Below, one piece after another: positions 26,494-36,943 of a DNA stretch of 64,000 bases. The stretch is from assembly GCF_026126405.1 (NCBI RefSeq), contig NZ_JAFMTQ010000013.1:1-64000 (forward strand), in the 5' to 3' direction. The translations under genes were made by a program, and so were the position numbers. The notes below the pieces were generated by a model. It did not search any database. It worked only from the letters and a program-made list of their open reading frames with translations, and was not told where the DNA came from. Source of the stretch: Aureitalea sp. L0-47. GTDB lineage: Bacteria > Bacteroidota > Bacteroidia > Flavobacteriales > Flavobacteriaceae. The first letter of the stretch is position 1. Every line of letters begins with the position of its first letter.

Positions 26494-28035
26494 TTACCCC
26501 AACCACCCATCCCGATCCAGACTTCTATACTGGATGGCTTCGGAAATATGCTCTCCTTTAATTTCTTCTGAAAGGGCCAGGTCGGCGATCGTCCTGGCCA
26601 CTTTCAGTATACGATCGTAAGCTCGGGCCGAAAGATTCAGTCGTTCCATGGCATTCTTCAACAATTCCAACGAAGCTTCCTCCAATTTACAATACTTCCT
26701 GATATGCTTCACTCCCATCTGAGCATTATAGTGCAGGTTTTCATTTTTCCTGAATCGAACTTCCTGGATCTTTCGTGCTTTCGTTACTCGTTTTCGTATC
26801 TCTATGCTCGCTTCTCCTTTGCGTTCTTCGCTAAGTTTCTCAAAAGGCACGGGAGTTACCTCGATGTGTATATCGATCCTATCCAGTAACGGCCCAGATA
26901 TCTTGCTGAGATAGCGTTGCATTTCAGCCGGAGAATTCACCACCGGCGCATCGGGATCGTTGAAATAGCCGCCCGGACTCGGGTTCATACTGGCTACCAG
27001 CATAAAACTGGCAGGATAGGTTACCGTAAAGCGCGCTCTTGAAATAGTGACATCCCTGTCTTCGAGGGGCTGCCGCATAACCTCCAGTACAGATCGTTTG
27101 AATTCCGGCAGCTCATCCAGGAAGAGCACCCCGTTATGTGCTAAAGAAATCTCGCCCGGTTGGGGAAACGTACCACCTCCTACCAATGCAACATCACTGA
27201 TGGTGTGGTGCGGACTACGGAACGGGCGAGATGTTATAATACCACCGTTCCCAAGCGTGCGACCGGCTACGCTGTGGATCTTGGTGGTTTCCAGTGCTTC
27301 AGAAAGTGATAATGGTGGAAGGATGCTGGGAAGTCTCTTGGCGAGCATGGTCTTGCCCGAACCCGGAGGGCCGATGAGAATGATATTATGCCCACCTGCC
27401 GCCGCAATTTCCATACAGCGCTTGATGGACTCCTGTCCTTTCACATCGGAGAAGTCGAATTCAGGGTGCTGAAGGTGTTCATAGAACTCAGCTTCCATGT
27501 CGACCACAACTTCGGTTAAGGCAGTTTCCTGGTCGAAAAAATCAATTACCTCCCTGATATTTTTCACACCGTACACACAAATACCATCAACGATGGCTGC
27601 TTCTTTGGCGTTTTGCTCGGGAAGGATGAAATACTTGAAGCCCTCTTCTTTGGCCTTAATGGCAATGGGCAAAGCTCCCCGAATGGGCTGAAGATTACCA
27701 TCCAGGGACAATTCGCCCATAATGATACATTCGGATAGAGGTTGTTTCTCCTGTATTTGTCCGGAAGCAATCAGGATTCCCATGGCCAGGGTGAGGTCGT
27801 AAGCAGAGCCTTCCTTTCGCATATCGGCCGGGGCCATATTCAGGGTGATCTTTTTACCCGGAATCTTATAGCCGTTGTTCTGCAAGGCAGCTGCGATGCG
27901 GTAGTTACTTTCTTTTATGGCATTATCGGGTAATCCAACTAAGTGATACCCCACTCCCTGGTCCACATTCACTTCTACGGTGATAGTGGCCGCGTCCACG
28001 CCAAATACGGCGCTTCCATACACTTTTGTAAGCAT
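26494..28035 (-). CDS. comM: YifB-family Mg-chelatase-like AAA+ ATPase
   Basis: A 513-residue protein of the ComM/YifB family. The N-terminal chlI-type fold has MLTKVYGSAVFGVDAATITV and LPDNAIKES. The AAA+ core has Walker A GPPGSGKTMLAKRLPS, the IHSVAGRTLG region and Walker B VLFLDELPEF. The C-terminal LSARAYDRILKVARTIADL is conserved. ComM homologues act as hexameric helicases that help branch migration during natural transformation; many Bacteroidota carry it without proven competence. It starts with ATG at 28035 and stands alone; 223 bases of gene-free DNA separate it from the next gene upstream. Confidence 0.95.
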   Translation of the reverse strand: MLTKVYGSAVFGVDAATITVEVNVDQGVGYHLVGLPDNAIKESNYRIAAALQNNGYKIPGKKITLNMAPADMRKEGSAYDLTLAMGILIASGQIQEKQPLSECIIMGELSLDGNLQPIRGALPIAIKAKEEGFKYFILPEQNAKEAAIVDGICVYGVKNIREVIDFFDQETALTEVVVDMEAEFYEHLQHPEFDFSDVKGQESIKRCMEIAAAGGHNIILIGPPGSGKTMLAKRLPSILPPLSLSEALETTKIHSVAGRTLGNGGIITSRPFRSPHHTISDVALVGGGTFPQPGEISLAHNGVLFLDELPEFKRSVLEVMRQPLEDRDVTISRARFTVTYPASFMLVASMNPSPGGYFNDPDAPVVNSPAEMQRYLSKISGPLLDRIDIHIEVTPVPFEKLSEERKGEASIEIRKRVTKARKIQEVRFRKNENLHYNAQMGVKHIRKYCKLEEASLELLKNAMERLNLSARAYDRILKVARTIADLALSEEIKGEHISEAIQYRSLDRDGWLG

Positions 28036-28258
28036 GGTCTATTTCAGAAATAAAAGGAGGGGAATTAGAAGTGAAGTAAAGCTACGAAATTCTATTTAAT
28101 ATCCGGATAAAGGATGGTATCTCGAAAATTGATTTACATCAAATAGCAAAATACATTTGCCAACCCAATCCCAAAACTCAACAATCAAAAAATAGAGTTT
28201 GGCTATTGTGATTTATTTGAAATTTGAATAATTGTGATTTGAGATTTATCCCAAGCTT

Positions 28259-28927
28259 TTATTCAATAATGATAGGAGGCACAAGGTCGTTCTGAATGGC
28301 AAATATCACTAGGCCGGCGATGTTCTTAACACCTGTCTTGATGAGTAAGTTCTTTCGGTGTACTTCAACGGTTCTCGGACTAATAAAAAGCTTCTCTCCA
28401 ATTTCGGAAGTCTTGTATTGTTTGCAGATGAGTTCCAGTACTTCGCCTTCTCTTTCCGTAAGAAATTCATCGTCGAAAGGGGTTTTCCCCCCTTCATTGG
28501 TAGTTGCGTAACGGCAGTTCAGTATATCCATCACGTACTTGTCATAATGAAAACCATTGTAGAACACCTGTTTGATTGTGTGTATCACCTTATTCGGAGG
28601 GGAATTCTTCACCAGGTAGGCAGATGCCCCTACATCAATCATATTTCGTATAAATGGTTTGGAATTATAGGTAGTTAATGCAATAACTCCTATTTCGGGA
28701 TATTGCTGATGAATCACTTTGGTAGTTTCCACCCCATTAAGCAGCGGCATTTTAATATCGGTAAGTACGATATCCGGTAATGGATCCGATCGCTTCAACA
28801 GCTCCAACAGTTCCTGACCATTTCCAGCTTCAAAACTAATCTGGATCTCCGAATCCTTCGATAAAATATGAGCGAGCCCGACGCGAAACAATTCTTCGTC
28901 ATCTGCAATGGCAAGATTGATGTTCAA
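28259..28927 (-). CDS. LuxR/NarL-type response regulator, module copy 2
   Basis: A 222-residue regulator and the last gene of the second signalling module. Receiver residues are Asp9-Asp10, phospho-acceptor Asp57 (IVLTDIKMP) and Lys107 (AYLVKN). The output helix-turn-helix is LTEREGEVLELICKQYKTSE followed by ISPRTVEVHRKNL, a standard GerE domain. The start is a TTG at 28927; no ATG or GTG in frame gives a better N-terminus. Three tandem copies of a 9-mer directly precede the start. It matches the copy-1 regulator in architecture but is clearly diverged in sequence, so the two probably control different genes. Confidence 0.92.
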   Translation of the reverse strand: MNINLAIADDEELFRVGLAHILSKDSEIQISFEAGNGQELLELLKRSDPLPDIVLTDIKMPLLNGVETTKVIHQQYPEIGVIALTTYNSKPFIRNMIDVGASAYLVKNSPPNKVIHTIKQVFYNGFHYDKYVMDILNCRYATTNEGGKTPFDDEFLTEREGEVLELICKQYKTSEIGEKLFISPRTVEVHRKNLLIKTGVKNIAGLVIFAIQNDLVPPIIIE

Positions 28928-28954
28928 GGTTTGTTTGGTTTGTTTGGTTTGTTT
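28928..28954. repeat. Tandem 9-mer (GGTTTGTTT) x3 at the regulator start
   Basis: Three exact copies read GGTTTGTTT on the plus strand, so the transcript carries AAACAAACC three times immediately before the TTG start. In the reading frame it would add Lys-Gln-Thr units without frameshift. A change in copy number would alter spacing between the kinase stop and the regulator start. Confidence 0.85.
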
Positions 28955-28973
28955 GCTCCCTAAAGTATAAAAT

Positions 28974-29774
28974 TTAGCTTAAATCTATCTGAATTTGAAC
29001 GAATAATCCTTTACCGGGACTACTCTCCATACTCAGTTCACCTTTTAGTATTTCTGTTCTGTTCTCCATACCGCTTAGACCGAGACTACGGGCCATTTTC
29101 GCCTCCTCCAAATTAAAACCTTTCCCATCGTCCCGATAAGTGAGAAATATGGTTTCGTTCTCCTTAGCCAGACTAAGGTTAATTTTATTTGCTTCGGAAT
29201 ATTTAATAGCATTGTTAAAAAGTTCCTGGGCTATTCGAAACAAATGAAGTTCTTCATCTTTACCCAATATGTCCGATGGATAGCTATAATTTTCGACTAT
29301 TTCGAACCTGCCGGTTTCGCTGAGTTCGTCACAAAGCTCCTCCAGCGCTGCCTCTAGCCCAAACTTTTCTAAGGTTGGTGGTAAAAGGTCGTGGGCTATC
29401 TTTCTCGAATTTTCAAGCACCGTAGATGTAACGTTACGAATGCTCTCAGCTATCTTTTCGGCCTCCTCCAGAGTGTTTGTGGTATCCGAAAGCATATTGG
29501 CATTCAAGGAAATCACGTTGAGTTTTGAGCTAATGGCGTCGTGCATATCCTGGGCAATACGCATCCGCTCTTCTTCCTGGGTGATGATTATAGATTGTAG
29601 GATCTCCTTCTGATGCTCGATCTCCCGATTGGCTTTTTCGAGTTCGGTCTTAATGATCCGCCGACGAGAAAAGTAGAAAAAAAGCACAATGGCAAAGGCC
29701 ATTAGAACCAGCAATCCTATTGCATAAAACAATACATTAACTATCTGCAACGCTTCCGTTCCATTCTCTTCCAT
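28974..29774 (-). CDS. NarX/DesK-type sensor histidine kinase, module copy 2
   Basis: A 266-residue kinase with a single N-terminal membrane helix (about 13-35), a coiled coil (about 40-70), the phospho-acceptor His78 in RIAQDMHDAISSKLN, and an HATPase_c domain with FNNAIKYSEAN and YRDDGKGFNL. As in copy 1 it lacks an outer sensor domain and is preceded by a seven-helix membrane protein gene (33 bases upstream). It should signal to the regulator 46 bases downstream. The matching architecture and gene order show that the two modules share an origin, although sequence identity by eye is moderate. Confidence 0.92.
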   Translation of the reverse strand: MEENGTEALQIVNVLFYAIGLLVLMAFAIVLFFYFSRRRIIKTELEKANREIEHQKEILQSIIITQEEERMRIAQDMHDAISSKLNVISLNANMLSDTTNTLEEAEKIAESIRNVTSTVLENSRKIAHDLLPPTLEKFGLEAALEELCDELSETGRFEIVENYSYPSDILGKDEELHLFRIAQELFNNAIKYSEANKINLSLAKENETIFLTYRDDGKGFNLEEAKMARSLGLSGMENRTEILKGELSMESSPGKGLFVQIQIDLS

Positions 29775-29807
29775 ATGCTTACGAAGTTAGTAATTTGAAG
29801 AAACAAT

Positions 29808-30434
29808 CTAGTTTCTAATTGATTTCCTGTAATTGCGAAGCCATTCAATCAAGATCAAGATTTGAAAGATTAGGTAAAGAACAACATTAGCATTGGTTAA
29901 TAAGGTTGTAATTTCTGATGATAACTGGGGATCAAAGACCATATTCCCGGAGGCGAATATCAAAGAGCTTGATAAAAAATATACTAGAATTCCCACGTTC
30001 ACAATAGTAAATTCCAATTTGCGGGTAAGTGCTTTGTACAAAAATACAATAGAGTAGACGATGATGATCGTATGAGTAACGAACATGCCCAGTTCGTTGT
30101 ACTTGCTGTACAATTGCGGGGAAGAAAAATATTGATAGGCTAAAAAAGTGAGTACTAAACCCAAAATCCAATAAATGATCTTGTGTTTTATAAATTCATA
30201 GAAGAAAAAGGATAGTAATATGAATTGCCCGATAAAATAGTAATGCGATAAAAACAGATTTGAGAGATCCGTTGTTTTTATAATTACCAGCGACAGAATT
30301 TGAATTACTGAAATTAAAAATAAATAGGCAGTAAAAAACCTATAGGCTTTACTATTTCTAGTAAAACCTATAAGATATATGATAAATAAAACCGCTGAAA
30401 AATAGAGCGTGAAGTTTATTATGTCTATGAACAT
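29808..30434 (-). CDS. Seven-helix membrane protein of unknown family, module copy 2
   Basis: A 208-residue membrane protein with seven hydrophobic segments, including INFTLYFSAVLFIIYLIG, YFIGQFILLSFFFYEFI, MFVTHTIIIVYSIVFLY and NVVLYLIFQILILIEWL. The family is not recognised. The start ATG is three bases after the stop of the small-protein gene. It corresponds in place, helix count and several spaced residues to the protein at 11320-12033. It is most simply read as the sensory or ligand-binding unit working with the kinase, but transport or scaffold roles are open. The loops are short, so any signal is probably sensed within the membrane or by the small cytoplasmic partner. Confidence 0.75.
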   Translation of the reverse strand: MFIDIINFTLYFSAVLFIIYLIGFTRNSKAYRFFTAYLFLISVIQILSLVIIKTTDLSNLFLSHYYFIGQFILLSFFFYEFIKHKIIYWILGLVLTFLAYQYFSSPQLYSKYNELGMFVTHTIIIVYSIVFLYKALTRKLEFTIVNVGILVYFLSSSLIFASGNMVFDPQLSSEITTLLTNANVVLYLIFQILILIEWLRNYRKSIRN

Positions 30435-30437
30435 AAA

Positions 30438-30803
30438 TTACGATAAAGCACTATTATCGTCGCAGTATGGCGGACAAGGCCTAGTGAAATCCCAAATACT
30501 ATTTCCACCATCGGTGGTATTTTCGTCTGCCGGAAGAAGGTCGCGGTAGACAGTATTTCCGGCCTTATCAGTTTCCTGGTTTGTACCCACAATAATCAAT
30601 TTTTCAGTATTATCGGAAGGATCTATCCCCAGGTAAGCACGTGCCATTGGATTACCACCTTGGTTCTGAATCTCAGAAATAGCTCCCTGGAGATCCTGTA
30701 TGGGTATCAAAAATGCCTTCGCACTGGTTGAAGGGGCATTCCTCCAATTCGCGGTCCATGATTTGGCCGTAGCCAGTGTAATTTTTTTGTCAGCTTGACT
30801 CAT
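30438..30803 (-). CDS. Small soluble protein of unknown family, module copy 2
   Basis: A 121-residue soluble protein that opens the second signalling module. It has no signal peptide. Conserved with the copy-1 protein are KITLATAKSWTANWRNA (ITxxxAKxxxxNWxN), GNPMARAYLG (NPxxRxY) and LLPADENTTDGG near residue 90. The C-terminus reads RPCPPYCDDNSALS, with two cysteines flanking a proline pair that could bind metal or form a disulfide. No named family comes to mind. The gene begins with ATG about 38 bases past the terminator of the pgi operon, so the module has its own promoter. Confidence 0.75.
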   Translation of the reverse strand: MSQADKKITLATAKSWTANWRNAPSTSAKAFLIPIQDLQGAISEIQNQGGNPMARAYLGIDPSDNTEKLIIVGTNQETDKAGNTVYRDLLPADENTTDGGNSIWDFTRPCPPYCDDNSALS

Positions 30804-30841
30804 AATTGGTTTGTTTTATTGTTTAACTTTTTAAAAATAAG

Positions 30842-30870
30842 AAAACCTTCACTAGAAAGCGAAGGTTTTT
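30842..30870 (-). terminator. Terminator of the pfkA-gap-kinase-pgi operon
   Basis: A 9-bp stem AAAACCTTC/GAAGGTTTT (30842-30850 and 30861-30869) with a 10-base loop lies just beyond the pgi stop on the minus strand. It is followed there by a T-rich run. A/T tracts on both sides mean it could work in both directions. Confidence 0.75.
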
Positions 30871-30890
30871 AATTTTAATAAACAACTGAA

Positions 30891-32453
30891 TTAAATAGTC
30901 TTTTTTATAAGGGAGCGAGTCGATGAATTGTTAGCCATGTCAGGGCTTCCGGACTCAATAGCACCTAAGGTGTTCTTAGCCAGTTTCTTGCCTAGTTCAA
31001 CACCCCATTGATCGTAGCTAAATATATTCCAAACTACGCCTTGCACAAACAGTTTATGCTCGTACATAGCAATTAACGATCCCAGGTTTTCCGGTGAAAG
31101 CTTCTCAATTAAAAGGGTATTGGTTGGCTTATTCCCCTCGAACACTTTATAGGAATTCTCCGCCTCGGAACCGTAAGTTCCTTGCAGCAAAGCTTCTGTT
31201 TGAGCGAAACAATTGGCCATTAATTTGTTCTGATGATCTGTTTGCTTGTGAAGCGCTTCAGAAAAACATATAAAATCGGTAGGAATCAATTTTGTACCCT
31301 GGTGAATGAGCTGGAAAAAGGCATGTTGTGCATTGGTACCTGTACTACCCCATACGATGGTGCCCGTCTGGTAATTTACCGCATTCCCATTTCGATCGGT
31401 GCTTTTACCATTACTCTCCATGATCCCCTGCTGAAGATAGGCAACCAGTTTATTCAGGTATTGGGAATAAGGTACTATACATTCGCTTTCAGCACCAAAG
31501 AAGTTATTGTACCAAATGGATAACATGGCCAGGATTACCGGTATGTTTTCAGAAACGGCGCTTTCCCGAAAATGCAGATCCATTTCGTGTGCGCCTCTGA
31601 GTAATTTCTCGAAATTTTCATATCCTACAGCACAAGCTATTGAAAGTCCAACGGCACTCCACAAGGAGAACCTGCCCCCTACCCAATTCCACATGGGAAA
31701 TATGTTTTCCGAAGCAATACCGAATGCGGCTACATCTTCAAGGTTTGTAGATACTGCTACAAAATGACGGGCAATGTCTGTTTCGTCTCGCTCTTCAAGG
31801 AACCATCGACGAATGGTCTGAGCGTTTGTAAGTGTCTCCTGCGTGGTAAAAGTCTTGGACACGACGACGAACAGCGTAGTTTCTCTATCCAGGTCTTTTA
31901 TGGTCTCCATTACATGGTCGCCATCTACATTGGATATAAAATGAACATTCAAATGATTCTTATAGAACTTAAGGGCTTCGCATACCATATCCGGTCCCAG
32001 GTCACTACCTCCAATTCCTACATTCACCACATCTGTGATCGACTTACCTGTTGCGCCTTTCCATTCTCCGCTGATAAGGCGATTGGAGAAGGATCTTATT
32101 TTCTGAAGGCTCGCATTTACCTCAGGTTTCATATTCCTGAAATCCCTGAGTGCGGTGTGAAGCACGGCTCTTCCCTCCGTTTCATTGATCTCCTTTCCTG
32201 TGAATTGTGCTTCGATCGCATCCTTCAAACCCACTTCATCTGCCAGATTTAGCAGCAGGTTCAGGGTCTCTTCGGAAACTCTATTCTTCGAATAGTCCAG
32301 GTAGAATTCGTTCCAGGAAACGGCCATTTTCTCTGCCCTTTTTGGATCAGAAACAAACCAATCCTGCATTTTCTGGTTTTTAATCGAATCGAAATGGCGT
32401 GACAAATCACTCCAGGACTTAGTAGAAGTTGGATCAATTTTCGGTAGGCTCAT
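30891..32453 (-). CDS. pgi: Glucose-6-phosphate isomerase
   Basis: A 520-residue phosphoglucose isomerase that interconverts glucose-6-phosphate and fructose-6-phosphate. Family motifs are VNVGIGGSDLGPDM, VVSKTFTTQETLTNA, GGRFSLWSAVGLS (signature 1) and DQWGVELGKKLAKN (signature 2, with the catalytic Lys region). It is the last gene of a four-gene unit with pfkA, gap and a BadF-type kinase, 5 bases after the kinase stop. A clear terminator follows. The product accepts glucose-6-phosphate made from glucose-1-phosphate by the neighbouring beta-phosphoglucomutase, linking the two sugar operons. Confidence 0.96.
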   Translation of the reverse strand: MSLPKIDPTSTKSWSDLSRHFDSIKNQKMQDWFVSDPKRAEKMAVSWNEFYLDYSKNRVSEETLNLLLNLADEVGLKDAIEAQFTGKEINETEGRAVLHTALRDFRNMKPEVNASLQKIRSFSNRLISGEWKGATGKSITDVVNVGIGGSDLGPDMVCEALKFYKNHLNVHFISNVDGDHVMETIKDLDRETTLFVVVSKTFTTQETLTNAQTIRRWFLEERDETDIARHFVAVSTNLEDVAAFGIASENIFPMWNWVGGRFSLWSAVGLSIACAVGYENFEKLLRGAHEMDLHFRESAVSENIPVILAMLSIWYNNFFGAESECIVPYSQYLNKLVAYLQQGIMESNGKSTDRNGNAVNYQTGTIVWGSTGTNAQHAFFQLIHQGTKLIPTDFICFSEALHKQTDHQNKLMANCFAQTEALLQGTYGSEAENSYKVFEGNKPTNTLLIEKLSPENLGSLIAMYEHKLFVQGVVWNIFSYDQWGVELGKKLAKNTLGAIESGSPDMANNSSTRSLIKKTI

Positions 32454-32458
32454 GATAA

Positions 32459-33340
32459 TTAATTTTGAGAATTGGATTCAGCTACATCCAGGACATTGTT
32501 CCGGTAATATTCAAGGAGACCATCAATAGGACGCCGAATCACATTTCCGAGGTCCAGGTGATAACGCTTCATACAATCCCGAATGATATCCACAGAGAAA
32601 TGAGCTATAGACCCGATAAAGTGAATTGGGACAGACTGTGCCTCTTTGTAACACATGATGCGATAATCAATGAAGCGGATCATCCCTTCACTAATTAATT
32701 TGTAGAAGTAGCCATTCACTTCGTGGCCAGTAAAAATGAATTCCGCAAATGATGCCAGGTAGGTATTTGGATTGGGTCTTCGATATAGATTCTGTTTTAT
32801 CACGTCTGCATCCAGGTCGAAACGTTCTTCAAACTCTTTCGCCAACTGTTCCGGCATCCGCTGGTAATAGTAATCCCTAATGAGTCGTTTTCCGAAGTAA
32901 TTTCCACTGGCCTCATCCATCAAAGTATAGCCAAGTGAAGGTATGGACCTGTAGATCTTTTCACCGTCGTAATAACAACTGTTCGAACCTGTACCGAGAA
33001 TACATACAATACCTGGTTCGGTTGTAGCTGCATATACTGCAGCCATCAGGTCCTCTTTTACGGTTACACTTGTTGCATTAACAAATAGTGATTTTAATAT
33101 CTTGGTCAATAAGGCTTTGGGTGTGTCTGTACCACAGCCTGCTCCATAAAAATCAACACGTTCTGCAGTTTCGAAAAGGGTGGGCAGTTCGCTATTCTCC
33201 CGAATCCGAATATACAATTCCTCTTCGGACACCACGGCAGGATTGAGTCCCCTTGTCCGGGTCTTTAGCACCTGTTCACCCTTGCTGTCCAGAAGTATCC
33301 AGTCACATTTGGTGGAACCACCATCCGCAATAATCGTCAT
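32459..33340 (-). CDS. BadF/BadG/BcrA/BcrD-type sugar kinase (N-acetylglucosamine kinase-like)
   Basis: A 293-residue member of the ASKHA ATPase fold. The N-terminal IADGGSTKCDWILLD is the phosphate-1 motif, and GIVCILGTGSNSCYYDG is the adenosine/phosphate-2 motif. These features match N-acetylglucosamine kinases of the BadF group, which phosphorylate amino sugars or glucose. In this operon, between gap and pgi, glucose or glucosamine phosphorylation for glycolysis is plausible, and this may be the cell's glucokinase-like activity. It starts 3 bases after gap. The exact substrate cannot be settled from sequence. Confidence 0.85.
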   Translation of the reverse strand: MTIIADGGSTKCDWILLDSKGEQVLKTRTRGLNPAVVSEEELYIRIRENSELPTLFETAERVDFYGAGCGTDTPKALLTKILKSLFVNATSVTVKEDLMAAVYAATTEPGIVCILGTGSNSCYYDGEKIYRSIPSLGYTLMDEASGNYFGKRLIRDYYYQRMPEQLAKEFEERFDLDADVIKQNLYRRPNPNTYLASFAEFIFTGHEVNGYFYKLISEGMIRFIDYRIMCYKEAQSVPIHFIGSIAHFSVDIIRDCMKRYHLDLGNVIRRPIDGLLEYYRNNVLDVAESNSQN

Positions 33341-33343
33341 ATC

Positions 33344-35337
<1,994 letters not shown>

Positions 35338-35384
35338 TACTGTAAATCTATGTCATTAATTTCACAATACAAACCCGAAAAGAA

Positions 35385-35411
35385 ACTATAACGTTTTCGG
35401 TTGATATGTTT
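35385..35411. promoter_or_regulatory. Putative sugar-regulator operator upstream of pfkA
   Basis: ACTATAACGTTTTCG (35385-35399) followed by GTTGATATGTTT (35400-35411). Both blocks also occur at 44410-44436 upstream of lacI, but with the relative orientation of the 15-mer inverted. The ACG-N4-CGT-like core with a CG step resembles LacI-family sites. No other copy was noticed in the window. Confidence 0.5.
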
Positions 35412-35503
35412 CTGAAAGGTTGAAGGAATATTCCTCGTAATTGTTACTAAAAGCACACAAAAAGTATCGGTTTTCATGTTCTTGTATCGGGCTATCCCCA
35501 GTC

Positions 35504-36943
35504 TTAATTTGTTTTACGAAGTATCATAAACTGCCAGGGGCCCAACTCCATGGATTTTCCGGGTGCCATCGACAATGTAACTTCAGATAGCAACTCCTTG
35601 TAATCGCCTTCGACTTGCAGAGTAAATGTGGCGTCTTTTCCTGAGAGATTCGCAACAAACACTAAAGCATTGTCGTTCTTCTCCCTTTTAAAGGCAAATA
35701 CCATTTCCGAATTTGTGGATAGCCGCGTATAACTACCCGGCTCTTTCGCCCCGGATAAGGCCGGCTCGTTATTCTTGATACTTCCCAGTTTCTCCATCAA
35801 TGGCCACATAGTTCCTTTTTCCTTCGGAATGCTATCCTTCTCGAAGAACTTCAAACGGTGATCTAGATCGTATTCCTGTCCGCTGTAGACCAAGGGCATG
35901 CCCGGCAGACAATAGGTCAATGCAAGCATGGCTTCAGATGCATCCCCCATACGCTCCCGAACGGTTCCAGCCCAGGAATTCTCATCGTGGTTGGTAAGGA
36001 AGTTCATAAGAAATCCTCCACCACGCCATTTCTCCGCCAGATGATTCATATGATTGTCCAAATCCTGAACATTTTTCTCGCCTTTTGCGATGGCGTTCAG
36101 CAAGTGATGAGTTTCCCAACCGTAGGCCATCTCGAACAAATTATTCTGAGTGAGTTCCGGGTTGTCCCATTCTGCTAACATAAAAATGTCCTTCTCGGCC
36201 CGCAGTTCCGGGATGGCTTTAGACCAAAATTCAGTGGGAACCATTCCCGCCATATCGCAACGGAATCCGTCAATCCCTTCTTCTTTTACCCAGTATTTCA
36301 TATCGTCTATCATGGCTCGATGCAACGCCTGGTTGGAATAATCAAGGTCCGCCACATCGTTCCATCCTACAGGGGTTCCATCGTCATTGAGAGGATCGGT
36401 GATCTCTCCCTGGGCGTTTTTAGTATAGAAATCCGGGTGTTCAGTGATCCACACATGATCCCAACCGGTATGGTTTGGAACCCAGTCGAGGATCACATAA
36501 ATATCGTTATCATGTGCCGTTTGCAGTAACGCTCTAAAATCATCGATTGTCCCAAATTCAGGATTGATCTCCCTGAAATTCGCCACGGCGTAGTAACTAC
36601 CCAGGTATTTCTCGCGTTCCTTGGGATCCTGAATATCTTCCACCATTAATTCCTGTGTCGCTTTGCGCTTTGCCTCAGAGATTGGGAAAATTGGCATAAG
36701 CCAGATCACTTTCACGCCAAGCTCCTTTAACTTCGGAATGTCACGGGTGAACGCCTCGAAGGTCCCCTCCGGCGAGTATTGACGAATATTGGCTTCGTAG
36801 ATGATTGCCGACTCTAATACGGCATCGGTAATTGGTGCGATTTCAGTTGAATTTTCTATTTCCACAGTTTCAGTTTTTGTCTCTTCCTTGCATGCAAAAA
36901 CGCAAAGAATACAAAGGATTAGTATTATTTTTTTTGGTAACAT
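35504..36943 (-). CDS. GH13 alpha-amylase-type lipoprotein
   Basis: A 479-residue glycoside hydrolase family 13 enzyme. The signal peptide ends in a lipobox cysteine (CVFAC, Cys18). The catalytic triad is visible as DGFRCDMAG (nucleophile Asp), FMLAEWDNP (acid/base Glu) and FLTNHDENSW (Asp). The YIVLDWVPNHTGW segment is conserved region I. A C-terminal beta-sandwich follows the barrel. It should cut alpha-1,4 glucan chains at the envelope. The ATG directly follows the stop of the upstream GH13 gene (TAG ATG), so both are one translational unit. Confidence 0.92.
   Translation of the reverse strand: MLPKKIILILCILCVFACKEETKTETVEIENSTEIAPITDAVLESAIIYEANIRQYSPEGTFEAFTRDIPKLKELGVKVIWLMPIFPISEAKRKATQELMVEDIQDPKEREKYLGSYYAVANFREINPEFGTIDDFRALLQTAHDNDIYVILDWVPNHTGWDHVWITEHPDFYTKNAQGEITDPLNDDGTPVGWNDVADLDYSNQALHRAMIDDMKYWVKEEGIDGFRCDMAGMVPTEFWSKAIPELRAEKDIFMLAEWDNPELTQNNLFEMAYGWETHHLLNAIAKGEKNVQDLDNHMNHLAEKWRGGGFLMNFLTNHDENSWAGTVRERMGDASEAMLALTYCLPGMPLVYSGQEYDLDHRLKFFEKDSIPKEKGTMWPLMEKLGSIKNNEPALSGAKEPGSYTRLSTNSEMVFAFKREKNDNALVFVANLSGKDATFTLQVEGDYKELLSEVTLSMAPGKSMELGPWQFMILRKTN

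Noticed and set aside
28207-28250. Two ATTGTGATTT copies after the second module as a regulatory site
   Set aside because: They belong to low-complexity A+T-rich DNA downstream of the regulator gene and no promoter follows.
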